NCBI GenBank assembly: GCA_964408085.1
Contig: CAYOYB010000015.1
Span: forward strand, 1 to 34,007
Length of the DNA stretch: 34,007 nucleotides
Direction: 5' to 3'
From: CAJLIR01 sp964408085
GTDB lineage: Bacteria > Bacillota_I > Bacilli_A > RF39 > UBA660
Below are positions 23,065 to 31,511 of this stretch, one piece after another. Both the position numbers and the translations under genes were made by a program. A model generated the notes under the pieces. That model searched no databases and was not told the origin of the DNA. It worked only from the letters and a program-made list of their open reading frames with translations. How positions within the stretch are numbered: position 1 is the stretch's first letter; every line of letters begins with the position of its first letter.

Positions 23065-25447
23065 TTTCTTCACCTCCCAAAAATTCTAAATTTTTATATT
23101 CTTTTAAATTAACAATATCATTTTCTGTCATAAAACATAATTCTTTGTATTTACAAAATTCACAGCCTACCAAATTTTTTATACCTATTCTTTTAGGGTT
23201 GATAAAAAATTCTCTATTTAAAATTTTGTCACGAGCTGTATAAATGTTTTTATCAATAATTTTTAATAATTGTTCTAACATTTCTTGATTAAAAATTTTA
23301 CTATAATGATAAAAACCTTTACTACTCATTTTTAATCCTTTTATAAGGTTACTATCTTGATAAGTAGCATCAAATTGTCTTAAAATATTTTCATTATCAG
23401 TACTATAGCCTTGCAATTTTAAATTTTCTTTTTTTAAAGTAATATAATCTTTATTTGGCTCAATATTAATTTCTTTATTTAAAATTTTTTGTAGATAAAT
23501 CCCAACTAATTTAGGGTTATCAAATTTTTTTATTTTTGAACTTAAATAGGCATAAATACATAATTGCATATCTAATCCATAAACAATATTATTTAGATTT
23601 AGATTAGGATTTCCTGTTTTATAATCGATAATTGCAATCAAGTTTTCACCATTAGTATATTTATACATAATTTTATCAATAATGCCTTTAAACAAAACTT
23701 CATAATTATCAATGGATAAATCAATTTTTACCATTTCTTCAAACAAGTATTGATTTAAAGTTGTATATTCATCTTGAGCTTTAATAGTATCAATAATAAA
23801 TATTAACTCTTTTTTTAATTTTTGAATAAAAAATTTTTCTTTAAAACTAGCATTATTATAATTGTCTATTACATATTTATTAAAACTATTTTCAAAATCA
23901 AAATTAGGATTATACATTATAGATAGTATGTAATGAAATAAATTACCAATAAATAAGGTGAAATCATTATCAGAAATATTTAATTTCAAAATATTCTCTG
24001 CATAATATCTAAAACCACAACGATAAAAATTATCGACACTAGAATATGATAATATTAATTTATCATTTAAATAAGATTTAAACGATGAACCATCAATTTT
24101 AGTATATTGGTTGTTATAAGTTTTATAATCGATATTAGGATAGGTATTTAGTAGAATGCCTAAGTTATTATTTTTTTCACCATACTTTAAATAAGTATCT
24201 AAACTGTTAGCTAAAATTAATTTGTCATTTAAACTAGAATAGTGTGTATCGCTAGAATTAAGCTTTATAATATTGTAACCTTGCTCGTCAATTACCTGTG
24301 ATTTATAATAGGTATTAAATGGCGTTTTTAATTTATAAGAAATAGTTAAATTTTTAATATTTGTGATTTTTTTAATTAGTGATTGATATGCCAAATCATT
24401 TTTTTCATAAGTTGTTTCTAAATTAACTGGTTTTTTTAAGGAATCATCTATATAAGCATCATCTTTATATACAGTTGGATAGTTATTTTGATTAAAACCA
24501 ATTAAAAAGACAAATTCATCATCTTCAAAAAGATTGTTTTCTAATGATACAAAATCAACCTTTTGCTCAAAATTCTTTAGTTCAATTTTTTCTCGTTTAA
24601 ATTCTTCAATTAAAAGATTTTTAATATCTTTAAAATTATTACACCAATTATATTTATTACAAATTTGAATAATTTGATTATATTCTGTAAATGTTAACTC
24701 ATCATTAGTATTTAAAACTTTACTTAAATCATTTAGTGTTTTTTCTATATCATCATCTAAAAAATCTAAAAATTTAGCTACAACATCAGTTGAAATTAAA
24801 CAATCATTTTTTAAATTAAATGGAATTTTAAACATTTTAAAAGTTCTTTTAATAATAGTTAAATATTCACTACTAGGATTAATGATTTTTATTTTATTTA
24901 TTGGTGTTCCATTTATAATAAGTTCACAAATTTGGTTAGCTAAAAAATTTACTTCTTCATCAATATTTTCAAATTCATAAATGTCATGATTATAGTCATT
25001 TTGTTGTATTTTAATTATTTCAACATTTAATCCTTCAAACATTTTTTTAGAAAAGTTATCTATATAATCATAACCATATACATATATTTTTCGTTTACTA
25101 ATATTAATTTTAAAAAATGGGTCAAATTTTAATAAATTAGAAGTTATTAATTCTTTTTTTATTTGAACTAAAAAATCTAATTTTGGATTATCATAGTTTT
25201 CAGAATTAATATAATATAAGTTATTTATAATATCTAAGCAAAAATCATAAGAAAAATTATACTTATTCATTAAAAAATATATACTTTCAGTTGTAAAATC
25301 AAAATAGTACTTTCTTTTGAATTCATCTAAGCTCATTATTTTAATATTAAATAAACGTTTATTTTCATTTAAACCTAATAGTATTTTTTCTTTTAATTGA
25401 TTAGGTATAATTAAAATAGAGTTGTTTTCTAAACTTTGAAAATCCAT
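23051..25447 (-). CDS. addB: AddB/RexB nuclease subunit
   Basis: The second subunit of AddAB/RexAB. The 798-aa product is far shorter than B. subtilis AddB. The N-terminal helicase-like part has no Walker A (residues 1-30 read IPNQLKEKILLG at the usual place), so like RexB it should be helicase-inactive. The C-terminal nuclease is intact: D591, D608-Y-K610-TG and Q628. Four cysteines, C477 and C762-x2-C765-x5-C771, match the 4Fe-4S staple that closes the AddB nuclease domain. AGGTGG on the minus strand precedes the start. It is the first gene of the addBA operon and shares its upstream region with a divergent operon. Confidence 0.92.
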   Translation of the reverse strand: MDFQSLENNSILIIPNQLKEKILLGLNENKRLFNIKIMSLDEFKRKYYFDFTTESIYFLMNKYNFSYDFCLDIINNLYYINSENYDNPKLDFLVQIKKELITSNLLKFDPFFKINISKRKIYVYGYDYIDNFSKKMFEGLNVEIIKIQQNDYNHDIYEFENIDEEVNFLANQICELIINGTPINKIKIINPSSEYLTIIKRTFKMFKIPFNLKNDCLISTDVVAKFLDFLDDDIEKTLNDLSKVLNTNDELTFTEYNQIIQICNKYNWCNNFKDIKNLLIEEFKREKIELKNFEQKVDFVSLENNLFEDDEFVFLIGFNQNNYPTVYKDDAYIDDSLKKPVNLETTYEKNDLAYQSLIKKITNIKNLTISYKLKTPFNTYYKSQVIDEQGYNIIKLNSSDTHYSSLNDKLILANSLDTYLKYGEKNNNLGILLNTYPNIDYKTYNNQYTKIDGSSFKSYLNDKLILSYSSVDNFYRCGFRYYAENILKLNISDNDFTLFIGNLFHYILSIMYNPNFDFENSFNKYVIDNYNNASFKEKFFIQKLKKELIFIIDTIKAQDEYTTLNQYLFEEMVKIDLSIDNYEVLFKGIIDKIMYKYTNGENLIAIIDYKTGNPNLNLNNIVYGLDMQLCIYAYLSSKIKKFDNPKLVGIYLQKILNKEINIEPNKDYITLKKENLKLQGYSTDNENILRQFDATYQDSNLIKGLKMSSKGFYHYSKIFNQEMLEQLLKIIDKNIYTARDKILNREFFINPKRIGIKNLVGCEFCKYKELCFMTENDIVNLKEYKNLEFLGGEENGLD

Positions 25448-25462
25448 ATAACCACCTAAATT

Positions 25463-25471
25463 ATTATACCA
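25463..25471 (-). promoter_or_regulatory. extended -10 promoter of addBA
   Basis: On the minus strand it reads TG-G-TATAAT, with no good -35. Only 15 nt separate it from the addB start, so transcription would begin within or next to the ribosome binding site. Confidence 0.45.
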
Positions 25472-25490
25472 TATTAATCATTAATTTTAA

Positions 25491-25519
25491 TTGATTTCCT
25501 AATATTTGTATGATAAAAT
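25491..25519 (+). promoter_or_regulatory. promoter of the trmL operon
   Basis: TTGATT (25491-25496), 17-bp spacer ending TGA, TAAAAT (25514-25519). It is divergent from the addBA promoter, the two elements being about 20 nt apart. Confidence 0.6.
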
Positions 25520-25546
25520 TAAATAAGAATGGAAGGCTGATATTTC

Positions 25547-26077
25547 ATGAAAGACAAAAATATTGATAAGCAAATACCTAGACGTAATTATATAATCTTT
25601 TTTATATTGGTTATATTTACAATAGTATTAACTTTAGTATTTAGAAAATGGTATAATTTAAATCAAGATTTAAATAAAAAAAGTACTATTATGTCTGGAT
25701 TTTTAGTTAGTGTTAATGAAGAAGAATTCGCTAATTATACTATGGAAAATAATAATGTTATTATCTACTTAGCTAGTAGTAAAGATGAAAGTTTAGAAAG
25801 CTTTGAGATTGAATTAAAAAAGATGTTGATTGAACATAATTTACAAGAACAAACTGTTTTTATCGATTTAAATCAAGTTGATAATGAATTTTTTAAAACT
25901 TTAACTGATAATTATTTTTCAGAAAATTTAAAAAATGTTAAACTATCTAAATTTCCTAATATTCTAATAATGGAAAATGGTATAATTAATGCGGTTTTAT
26001 ATAATAAAAAGACAACTATGAATATAGATGATGTTAACAAGTTTTTCTATGATAGAGGAGTAATCGCACAAGCATGA
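25547..26077 (+). CDS. membrane-anchored thioredoxin-fold-like protein
   Basis: A 176-aa protein with a basic N-terminus, one transmembrane helix (about 15-32) and an extracytoplasmic domain of about 130 residues. The order VIIYLASSKDES (about 70-81), an amphipathic helix, TVFIDLNQV, then KFPNILIMENGIINAVLYN matches the beta-alpha-beta plus cis-Pro-like layout of thioredoxin folds, but the CxxC position is SSKD and no Cys is present, so redox chemistry is excluded. It probably serves as a binding or structural module (inference). Its TGA overlaps the trmL start as ATGA. The ribosome binding site is GAAGG (about 25532-25536) with rather long spacing. Confidence 0.65.
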   Translation: MKDKNIDKQIPRRNYIIFFILVIFTIVLTLVFRKWYNLNQDLNKKSTIMSGFLVSVNEEEFANYTMENNNVIIYLASSKDESLESFEIELKKMLIEHNLQEQTVFIDLNQVDNEFFKTLTDNYFSENLKNVKLSKFPNILIMENGIINAVLYNKKTTMNIDDVNKFFYDRGVIAQA

Positions 26078-26580
26078 TAAACGTTGTATTATTTGAACCA
26101 GAAATACCTGGAAATACTGGTAATATTATGCGAACTTGTGCAGGCACTGGGACAAAACTTCATTTAATTAAGCCTTTAGGTTTTTCTTTAGATGATAAAT
26201 ACATAAAGCGTTCAGGTGTCAATTATATTGAACATTGTGATTATACTGTTTATGAGAATTTTGATGATTTTTTAAATAAAAATAAGGGAACTTACTATTT
26301 CTTAACACGATATGGGCATAAGCCTCATGATTCATTTGACTATTCAGATAAAAACGAAAACATTTATTTAATTTTTGGAAAAGAAAGTACAGGTATTCCT
26401 AAAGAAATTTTAAAAAATCATTTAGACCATTGTATGCGTATTCCTATGAATGCCAATATTAGAGCATTAAATTTGTCTAATTCTGTCGCTATTATGGTTT
26501 ATGAAGTTTTAAGGCAACAAAATTATCGAGATTTACTTAGGAATGAACCATTTAAAGGCGAAAATTATTTAGAAAGTTAG
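26074..26580 (+). CDS. trmL: tRNA (cytidine/uridine-34 2'-O)-methyltransferase TrmL
   Basis: A SPOUT-class methyltransferase that 2'-O-methylates the wobble nucleotide of certain Leu tRNAs with S-adenosylmethionine. At 168 aa it has the full length of the family and all knot motifs: PEIPGNTGNIMRTCAGTG (9-26), LIFGKESTGIPKEIL (about 100-114) and MRIPMNANIRALNLSNSVAI (about 124-143). The start overlaps the previous stop (ATGA), giving translational coupling; no independent ribosome binding site is obvious. Confidence 0.95.
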   Translation: MINVVLFEPEIPGNTGNIMRTCAGTGTKLHLIKPLGFSLDDKYIKRSGVNYIEHCDYTVYENFDDFLNKNKGTYYFLTRYGHKPHDSFDYSDKNENIYLIFGKESTGIPKEILKNHLDHCMRIPMNANIRALNLSNSVAIMVYEVLRQQNYRDLLRNEPFKGENYLES

Positions 26581-26582
26581 AC

Positions 26583-26611
26583 TTGTTAAACAATTTAAAT
26601 CGTGCTATTAT
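26583..26611 (+). promoter_or_regulatory. promoter of the acidic membrane-protein gene
   Basis: TTGTTA (26583-26588), 17-bp spacer ending TGC, TATTAT (26606-26611). It begins 3 nt after the trmL stop codon and lies 31 nt from the GTG start. Confidence 0.5.
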
Positions 26612-26642
26612 AATTATTAAAGAATAAGAAAGGGTGTTTTTT

Positions 26643-27716
26643 GTGGAAGAACTAAATACTTTTATAATGGATAATTTTATTATAATTATTATTGTAACTG
26701 TTTTTTTGATAATGACAATTATTGGTTATATTGCTAAAATTACAGGATTTGGGGCCAAAGTTTCATCACATAATAAAAAAAATGAAGAAATGGATTTAGA
26801 AACAAATAATGAAAAAATTGAAAACTTGACTAATAATTCATCTGATGTAGACAAGTTAGATGCCTTAGATGCAATCGCTCCAAATTTTAATGATGGTGGT
26901 TTAATTATTGGTGATGTTAATCAAAATCCAGCTGTTACTAATCAAGAACTTGGTATATCAGAAGATTTATATGCACCATTTGGTGATGATACTAAAGAAG
27001 AGTTATCAATCGAAGATATAAAAATTGAAGAAGTAGAAGAAACCGATGATTTTAATATTATTGAGCGCGATAAACAAAACAATGAGGAACCTGATGAATT
27101 AATTATTCAAGATGTTAATACAACTACTCAAAATGAAGAGAGTAGTATAAATATTGAGGATATAAAAATTGAAGAAGCAGAAACATCAGATAATACTAAT
27201 TCTGAGGTTGAAACAGATGAAAAACCAGATCCAGTTGTTGAAGAGATTAATGATTTAGTGGATAATACTTTTGTCATTAATGATGCGACTTCTGATTTTG
27301 ATAATCCTACAGTAGCAATTGAAGAATCAGAAAATAAGGAAGCTGAGACAACTAAAGAATTGTCAAAAGTAGAACAATTTGATATTGGTGAAAGTGAATT
27401 AACTACTGAAGACACAAGTGATTTTGAAATAGAAGCTACTACAAATTTAAAACTAGATGAAATTAATGAACAAATAAAAAATCTTAAATTAGAAGATTCT
27501 GATAATCAAAATTTAGACGAGGATATTGTAGAAGATTTAAAAAAGCCTAAGAAGAAAAAAACAGTTAATGTTAAAAGTGTCGATGAAATAAAAAAAGATT
27601 CTTCAAAAAAGAAAAACAAAGATATCGATGTTGTTACTGATTTACCTTTACCTAGCTTAAACGAAGTTGGCGATGATAAAGATGTTTCAGAAGAAGATGA
27701 TATTTGGAATTTTTAA
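26643..27716 (+). CDS. acidic, single-pass membrane-anchored protein, unknown
   Basis: A 357-aa protein with an N-terminal transmembrane helix (about 11-31), then a highly acidic, probably disordered cytoplasmic tail of about 320 residues rich in Glu, Asp, Asn and Thr. Inside it the motif I-x-IEDIKIEE-type recurs (LSIEDIKIEEVEE about 121-133 and SINIEDIKIEEAE about 168-180). A Lys-rich patch (KKPKKKKTVNVKS near 300) precedes a more ordered-looking end, LPLPSLNEVGDD...DDIWNF. Topology resembles FtsZ- or partner-recruiting anchors such as ZipA, but without sequence similarity that I can name. I chose GTG 26643 because AAGGG (about 26629-26633) fits it and not the GTG at 26634. Monocistronic, with a strong terminator. 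Confidence 0.7.
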   Translation: MEELNTFIMDNFIIIIIVTVFLIMTIIGYIAKITGFGAKVSSHNKKNEEMDLETNNEKIENLTNNSSDVDKLDALDAIAPNFNDGGLIIGDVNQNPAVTNQELGISEDLYAPFGDDTKEELSIEDIKIEEVEETDDFNIIERDKQNNEEPDELIIQDVNTTTQNEESSINIEDIKIEEAETSDNTNSEVETDEKPDPVVEEINDLVDNTFVINDATSDFDNPTVAIEESENKEAETTKELSKVEQFDIGESELTTEDTSDFEIEATTNLKLDEINEQIKNLKLEDSDNQNLDEDIVEDLKKPKKKKTVNVKSVDEIKKDSSKKKNKDIDVVTDLPLPSLNEVGDDKDVSEEDDIWNF

Positions 27717-27744
27717 AAACTAAAAATTATTTTTTAGTTTTTTT
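27715..27744 (+). terminator. Rho-independent terminator
   Basis: AACTAAAAA-type left arm (27717-27726) pairs with TTTTTAGTTT (27731-27740), loop TTAT, T-run onward. It begins at the last bases of the stop codon. Confidence 0.75.
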
Positions 27745-27798
27745 ATTGTTCAATATATAGGTTTTCTTTCTTTACTACAGTGTGTTTACAAAAAAATA

Positions 27799-27827
27799 TT
27801 GGTGTTTAGCTTTATTCGTGATATAAT
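27799..27827 (+). promoter_or_regulatory. promoter of cdaAR
   Basis: TTGGTG (27799-27804), 17-bp spacer ending TGA, perfect TATAAT (27822-27827); the start codon is 25 nt further. Confidence 0.58.
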
Positions 27828-27852
27828 ATATACATAATATTGGAGGTATGAC

Positions 27853-28671
27853 ATGACAATTGATGGAATATTAGATTTACTAAAAAAATTATTAGATGTG
27901 CTAATTGTTTGGTTAGTACTATATTATATACTGAAAAACTTAAGAAGAAATGTCAAAATGGTTCTTTTATTTAAAGGTGTTTTAGTCATTTTGGTTTTAA
28001 AAATAATTAGTGATATCCTAAATTTAACAACAATTGGTTATTTATTGGATTATGTAATCACTTGGGGACCATTAGCTTTAATCGTTATTTTCCAACCAGA
28101 AATTCGTAATGTTTTAGAGCAATTAGGTCGTAGCCAACTTTTAGGTCGTCATAAAGTTCTAACTGTTGATGAACGAGAAAAAGTTGTTTATGAAATTACG
28201 AGCGCTATGGATCAACTTAGAAAAAATCGTATTGGAGCTTTAATGGTTATTGAAAGAGATCAAAGTCTTAATGAATATATTTCTAAATCAAAAAAAATAT
28301 ATGCAGATATTTCTAGTGATTTGTTAATTGCCATCTTTTTTCCAAACAATCCACTTCATGATGGAGGTGTGATTATCCAAGGAGATAAAATAACTAGTGC
28401 TGGAGCTGTTTTTCCAACTAGTGACAATTTACGAATTAGTAAACGCTTAGGAACACGTCATAGAGCAGCTTTAGGTGTAGCCGAGGAAACTGACTGTATA
28501 TCTTTAATTGTTTCAGAGGAAACAGGACGAGTTTCAATGGCTGTTAATTCAGAATTACATTATAATTTAACAATGGATGAATTAAAAATTCTCCTTTTAG
28601 AAGAATTGAGACCTAAAAAGGTAATTATACCTGATGATGAGGAGGAAACAAGCAATGAAGAAAACAACTAA
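27853..28671 (+). CDS. cdaA: diadenylate cyclase CdaA
   Basis: Membrane enzyme that joins two ATP to make c-di-AMP, the second messenger controlling potassium and osmolyte balance. At 272 aa it has three N-terminal transmembrane helices (about 13-29, 35-52, 58-80) and a DisA_N catalytic domain with D170-G171-G172 and R202-H203-R204, the metal/ATP-binding signatures. TTGGAGGT precedes the start. The last 17 nt overlap cdaR, so the two are coupled. The usual third gene of this operon, glmM, is not present downstream. Confidence 0.96.
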   Translation: MTIDGILDLLKKLLDVLIVWLVLYYILKNLRRNVKMVLLFKGVLVILVLKIISDILNLTTIGYLLDYVITWGPLALIVIFQPEIRNVLEQLGRSQLLGRHKVLTVDEREKVVYEITSAMDQLRKNRIGALMVIERDQSLNEYISKSKKIYADISSDLLIAIFFPNNPLHDGGVIIQGDKITSAGAVFPTSDNLRISKRLGTRHRAALGVAEETDCISLIVSEETGRVSMAVNSELHYNLTMDELKILLLEELRPKKVIIPDDEEETSNEENN

Positions 28672-30010
28672 TGGAAATGGTAACTTTTTTCATAAAATTG
28701 GTTCTTTCCTAGATAGAAAGATTATTATACCTATTACCAAATTAATTTTAAAAATAACTGAGAAATTTGATAAATCTAGTCGTAAGTTTGAAAATTGGTT
28801 ATCAAAAACTAGCACTTTGCTTTTTATATCATTGATTATTGCGATTATTGTATTTGTTGTAGTTGACCAAAAAATGTTGCTTTTTTCAGAAAGTACAGCA
28901 GAAGTATTAAAGAGTCAACCAGTTCAAGTTATAATGAATGAAGAAGCATATGTAGTAGAAGGTTTACCTGAAACTGTTGATATAACATTAATAGGACGTA
29001 AAGCAGATTTGTATTTTGCTAAACAATCTCCTTCACATGATGTTGTTATTGATTTAACTGGCTTAAAACCAGGAACACATAGGGTAAATATAAAATATAA
29101 TCAAGCACTTGCATCAATTGATTATAATGTAAATCCATCGACAGCAACAGTTATCATATATCCAAAAATTTCTGAAACTAGAACGCTTACTTATGACTTA
29201 TTAAATCAAGATAGTTTGGATAGCAGACTAGTAATTGATAATGTGTCTATTAGTACTGATAAAGTTGTTATTAAGGGTGCTGAATATCAACTTAAAAAGG
29301 TTGCTACAGTTAAAGCTCTAATTGATATTAACAATTTAGTAAAAAAAGAGGTTGGTGTAACAACTATTAACGATATTCCACTAAAAGCTTATGATGAAAA
29401 TGGAAATGTTGTTGATGTTGAAATTGTACCAGATAAAATTAATGCTGATATTACAATTAAGTCTCCAAGTAAAGAATTACCTATAAAGGTTATACCAGTA
29501 GGTACAGTATCATTTGGTAAAGCAATTAGTTCAATTGATACTAGTGAAACAAATGTAACTGTTTATGGTGATGAAGAGACATTAAATTCTTTAACTTATA
29601 TTCCAGTTGAAATAGATGTTAATGACTTAAAAGGAAATAAACAATATAAATTAGAACTTGAAAAACCAGTTGGTATTAGACATATGAGCGTTAATAATGT
29701 TACTGTTAATGTTGGCTTAGATAATTCTACATCGAAAGAATTAACTGGTGTTGATATTAAATATCGTAATTTAGCCGATGGTTATACAGTTCAAGGAATA
29801 AGCGCTAACGATACAACCGTAGCTGTAACTATAAAAGGTGTTGAATCAGTTATTAAAAATATTAATAATGATGATGTAACTGCTTATTTAGATTTAGCAG
29901 GATATGGCGAAGGTGTTCATGAAGTAGAGGTTTTTGTAACAGGTGATGACGTTAAAGTTGAATATGTTGCTAAAACAATGAAAGTTAATATTAGAATAAC
30001 AAAAAAATAA
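28655..30010 (+). CDS. cdaR: CdaR, YbbR-domain regulator of CdaA
   Basis: A 451-aa membrane-anchored protein that binds and modulates CdaA from outside the membrane. A basic cytoplasmic N-terminus (about 45 residues) leads to one transmembrane helix (about 49-65) and an extracytoplasmic part made of four YbbR repeats, visible as recurring VTIKGAE/VTVYGDEE/VTIKGVES-like strands followed by VKA-I-DI-type strands (near 200, 300 and 395). I chose ATG 28655 because GAGGAGG (28639-28645) precedes it; the in-frame ATG at 28634 lies upstream of that site. It is the second and last gene of the operon and ends in a bidirectional terminator. Confidence 0.92.
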   Translation: MKKTTNGNGNFFHKIGSFLDRKIIIPITKLILKITEKFDKSSRKFENWLSKTSTLLFISLIIAIIVFVVVDQKMLLFSESTAEVLKSQPVQVIMNEEAYVVEGLPETVDITLIGRKADLYFAKQSPSHDVVIDLTGLKPGTHRVNIKYNQALASIDYNVNPSTATVIIYPKISETRTLTYDLLNQDSLDSRLVIDNVSISTDKVVIKGAEYQLKKVATVKALIDINNLVKKEVGVTTINDIPLKAYDENGNVVDVEIVPDKINADITIKSPSKELPIKVIPVGTVSFGKAISSIDTSETNVTVYGDEETLNSLTYIPVEIDVNDLKGNKQYKLELEKPVGIRHMSVNNVTVNVGLDNSTSKELTGVDIKYRNLADGYTVQGISANDTTVAVTIKGVESVIKNINNDDVTAYLDLAGYGEGVHEVEVFVTGDDVKVEYVAKTMKVNIRITKK

Positions 30011-30031
30011 AAAAGCTTAGGCTTTTTTATT
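30006..30031. terminator. bidirectional terminator at convergent stops
   Basis: AATAAAAAAGC (30006-30016) pairs perfectly with GCTTTTTTATT (30021-30031), loop TTAG, with T-runs in both directions. The cdaR TAA (30008-30010) and the stop of the minus-strand gene (complement of 30027-30029) are both inside the stem. Confidence 0.85.
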
Positions 30032-30227
30032 TTGATTCTATATGACTAAACAAAGTATATATATTAATAATACCTGCAATACCAACAATCATATAGATTA
30101 TACGTGTTAGCATACTTGTATCTCCAAAAAGTGTAGATACTAAATTGAAATCAAAAAAACCAATTAATCCCCAATTGATTGCTCCTATAACAGTAAAGAT
30201 AAGAGCAATTTTCTGTAATGTTTCCAT
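30027..30227 (-). CDS. DUF378-family small membrane protein
   Basis: A 66-aa protein with two transmembrane helices (about 5-24 and 41-60) and the family signature IGAINWGLIGFFDFNLV between them; this is the DUF378/YuzA family found in many Firmicutes. Function unknown. AAAGGAG lies 5-6 nt upstream on the minus strand. It is flanked by cdaR (convergent, shared terminator) and a divergent lipoprotein gene. Confidence 0.88.
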   Translation of the reverse strand: METLQKIALIFTVIGAINWGLIGFFDFNLVSTLFGDTSMLTRIIYMIVGIAGIINIYTLFSHIESK

Positions 30228-30283
30228 AAAATCTCCTTTCTATAAACTACTAATATAATTTACCAAAAAAAGAAATTTATTCA

Positions 30284-30313
30284 TTCATAATTAGAATATT
30301 TATTCCATATAAT
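30284..30313 (+). promoter_or_regulatory. promoter of the LolA/GerS-like lipoprotein gene
   Basis: TTCATA (30284-30289), 18-bp spacer, perfect TATAAT (30308-30313), 28 nt upstream of the start codon. Confidence 0.45.
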
Positions 30314-30341
30314 TAAATGAAATTAATTATGAGGTGAAAAA

Positions 30342-31346
30342 ATGAAAAAAATACTTTTAGTAAGCTTGTGTATGTTTAGTATCTTTCTATTTTGTGGTTG
30401 TGGAAAAAAGACAGAAAAAGATATTTTAAAAGAACTAACTAAAAAAATAGAGAGCAGTAAAGGTTATCATATAGTTGGTGAATTGGAAATTACTAATTCT
30501 GAATATGTATATGATTATGATGTTGATGTAGCTTATAAAGATGGAGATTTTTTTAGAGTTAGTCTAAAAAATAAGACCAATAATCATGAACAAATAATTT
30601 TGAAAAATAAAGATGGCGTTTATGTTCTTACTCCATCATTAAATAAGAGTTTTAAATTTCAAAGTGATTGGCCTTACAATAATTCGCAAAGCTATTTATT
30701 TCAAACATTATTAAAAGATATTAAAAATGACGACGAAAAGTTATTTGAATCAACTGATAATGAATATATATATATAACTAATGTTAATTATTCAAACAAT
30801 AAAGATTTGAAAAAACAAAAAATATATATAGATAAAGATATTAATATAACTAAAGTAGAAGTTTTGACAGAATCAGATGAAGTAAAAATGAAAATGAATT
30901 TTAATAATGTTGATATGGATGCTAAATTTGACGACGATTATTTTGAATTAAAACAAAACATGACTGTTTCAACAGCTAAAATAGAAGAAACAAAAACGAC
31001 AAGTAAGATACAAGATATAATTTACCCAATGTATATACCAGCTAATACTTATTTAACAGGTCAAAATGTTGTTAATAAAGAAGATGGAGAACGTATTATT
31101 CTAACCTTCTCAGGTGAGAAACCATTTATCTTTGTTCAAGAAACCATTAGCTATGAAGATGAAATGAGTACTATCCCAGTTTATGGTGAACCACTTATAT
31201 TAACTGATACTATTGGAGCATTATCTGATAATTCAGCTAGTTGGGTTAGTAATAATATAGAGTATTATATTGTATCAGATTCATTATCTCAAGATGAATT
31301 AGTAAGTGTTGTTCAGTCAGTTAGTGTAATGCCTGTTTCAAAATAA
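30342..31346 (+). CDS. LolA/GerS-like lipoprotein
   Basis: A 334-aa lipoprotein: signal peptide with lipobox FCGC and lipidated Cys20. The mature part starts with a helix (KDILKELTKKIESSKGYHIVGELEI) followed by long antiparallel strands (YDYDVDVAYKDGDFFRVSL, KDGVYVLTPSLNKSFKFQSDW), the pattern of LolA-fold lipoproteins such as YdcC and GerS in Gram-positive bacteria. The last 100 residues (about 235-334, YIPANTYL to SVSVMPV) form a second domain of the kind seen at the C-terminus of sporulation and anti-sigma-linked lipoproteins. A lipid-carrier or peptidoglycan-linked role is inferred. GAGGTGA (30331-30337) sets the start. Monocistronic with its own terminator. Confidence 0.78.
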   Translation: MKKILLVSLCMFSIFLFCGCGKKTEKDILKELTKKIESSKGYHIVGELEITNSEYVYDYDVDVAYKDGDFFRVSLKNKTNNHEQIILKNKDGVYVLTPSLNKSFKFQSDWPYNNSQSYLFQTLLKDIKNDDEKLFESTDNEYIYITNVNYSNNKDLKKQKIYIDKDINITKVEVLTESDEVKMKMNFNNVDMDAKFDDDYFELKQNMTVSTAKIEETKTTSKIQDIIYPMYIPANTYLTGQNVVNKEDGERIILTFSGEKPFIFVQETISYEDEMSTIPVYGEPLILTDTIGALSDNSASWVSNNIEYYIVSDSLSQDELVSVVQSVSVMPVSK

Positions 31347-31355
31347 TAAATTTCT

Positions 31356-31382
31356 AAAAAATACATTTTATGTATTTTTTTT
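31356..31382 (+). terminator. Rho-independent terminator
   Basis: AAAAAATACA (31356-31365) pairs with TGTATTTTTT (31371-31380) over a 5-nt loop, merging into a T-run. Confidence 0.75.
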
Positions 31383-31465
31383 GTTTGAAATTATTAAATA
31401 TACATTATAATACTTCCATAAGATAGACTTAACAAAATCAAAATCATTATACAAATAATTTATAA

Positions 31466-31494
31466 TTGATTTTAAAAATAAAAACGTTTATAAT
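31466..31494 (+). promoter_or_regulatory. promoter of the 172-residue gene and ctpA
   Basis: TTGATT (31466-31471), 17-bp spacer, perfect TATAAT (31489-31494). Only 17 nt separate the -10 from the start codon; the mRNA would begin about 1 nt before the AGGTGA ribosome binding site. Confidence 0.65.
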
Positions 31495-31511
31495 GATATC
31501 TAGGTGATATA

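Noticed and set aside
25448..25546. Riboswitch or attenuator in the divergent addB/trmL intergenic region, and likewise upstream of cdaA
   Set aside because: Predicted leaders are under 30 nt, and the gaps contain promoter elements instead of conserved structured RNA.
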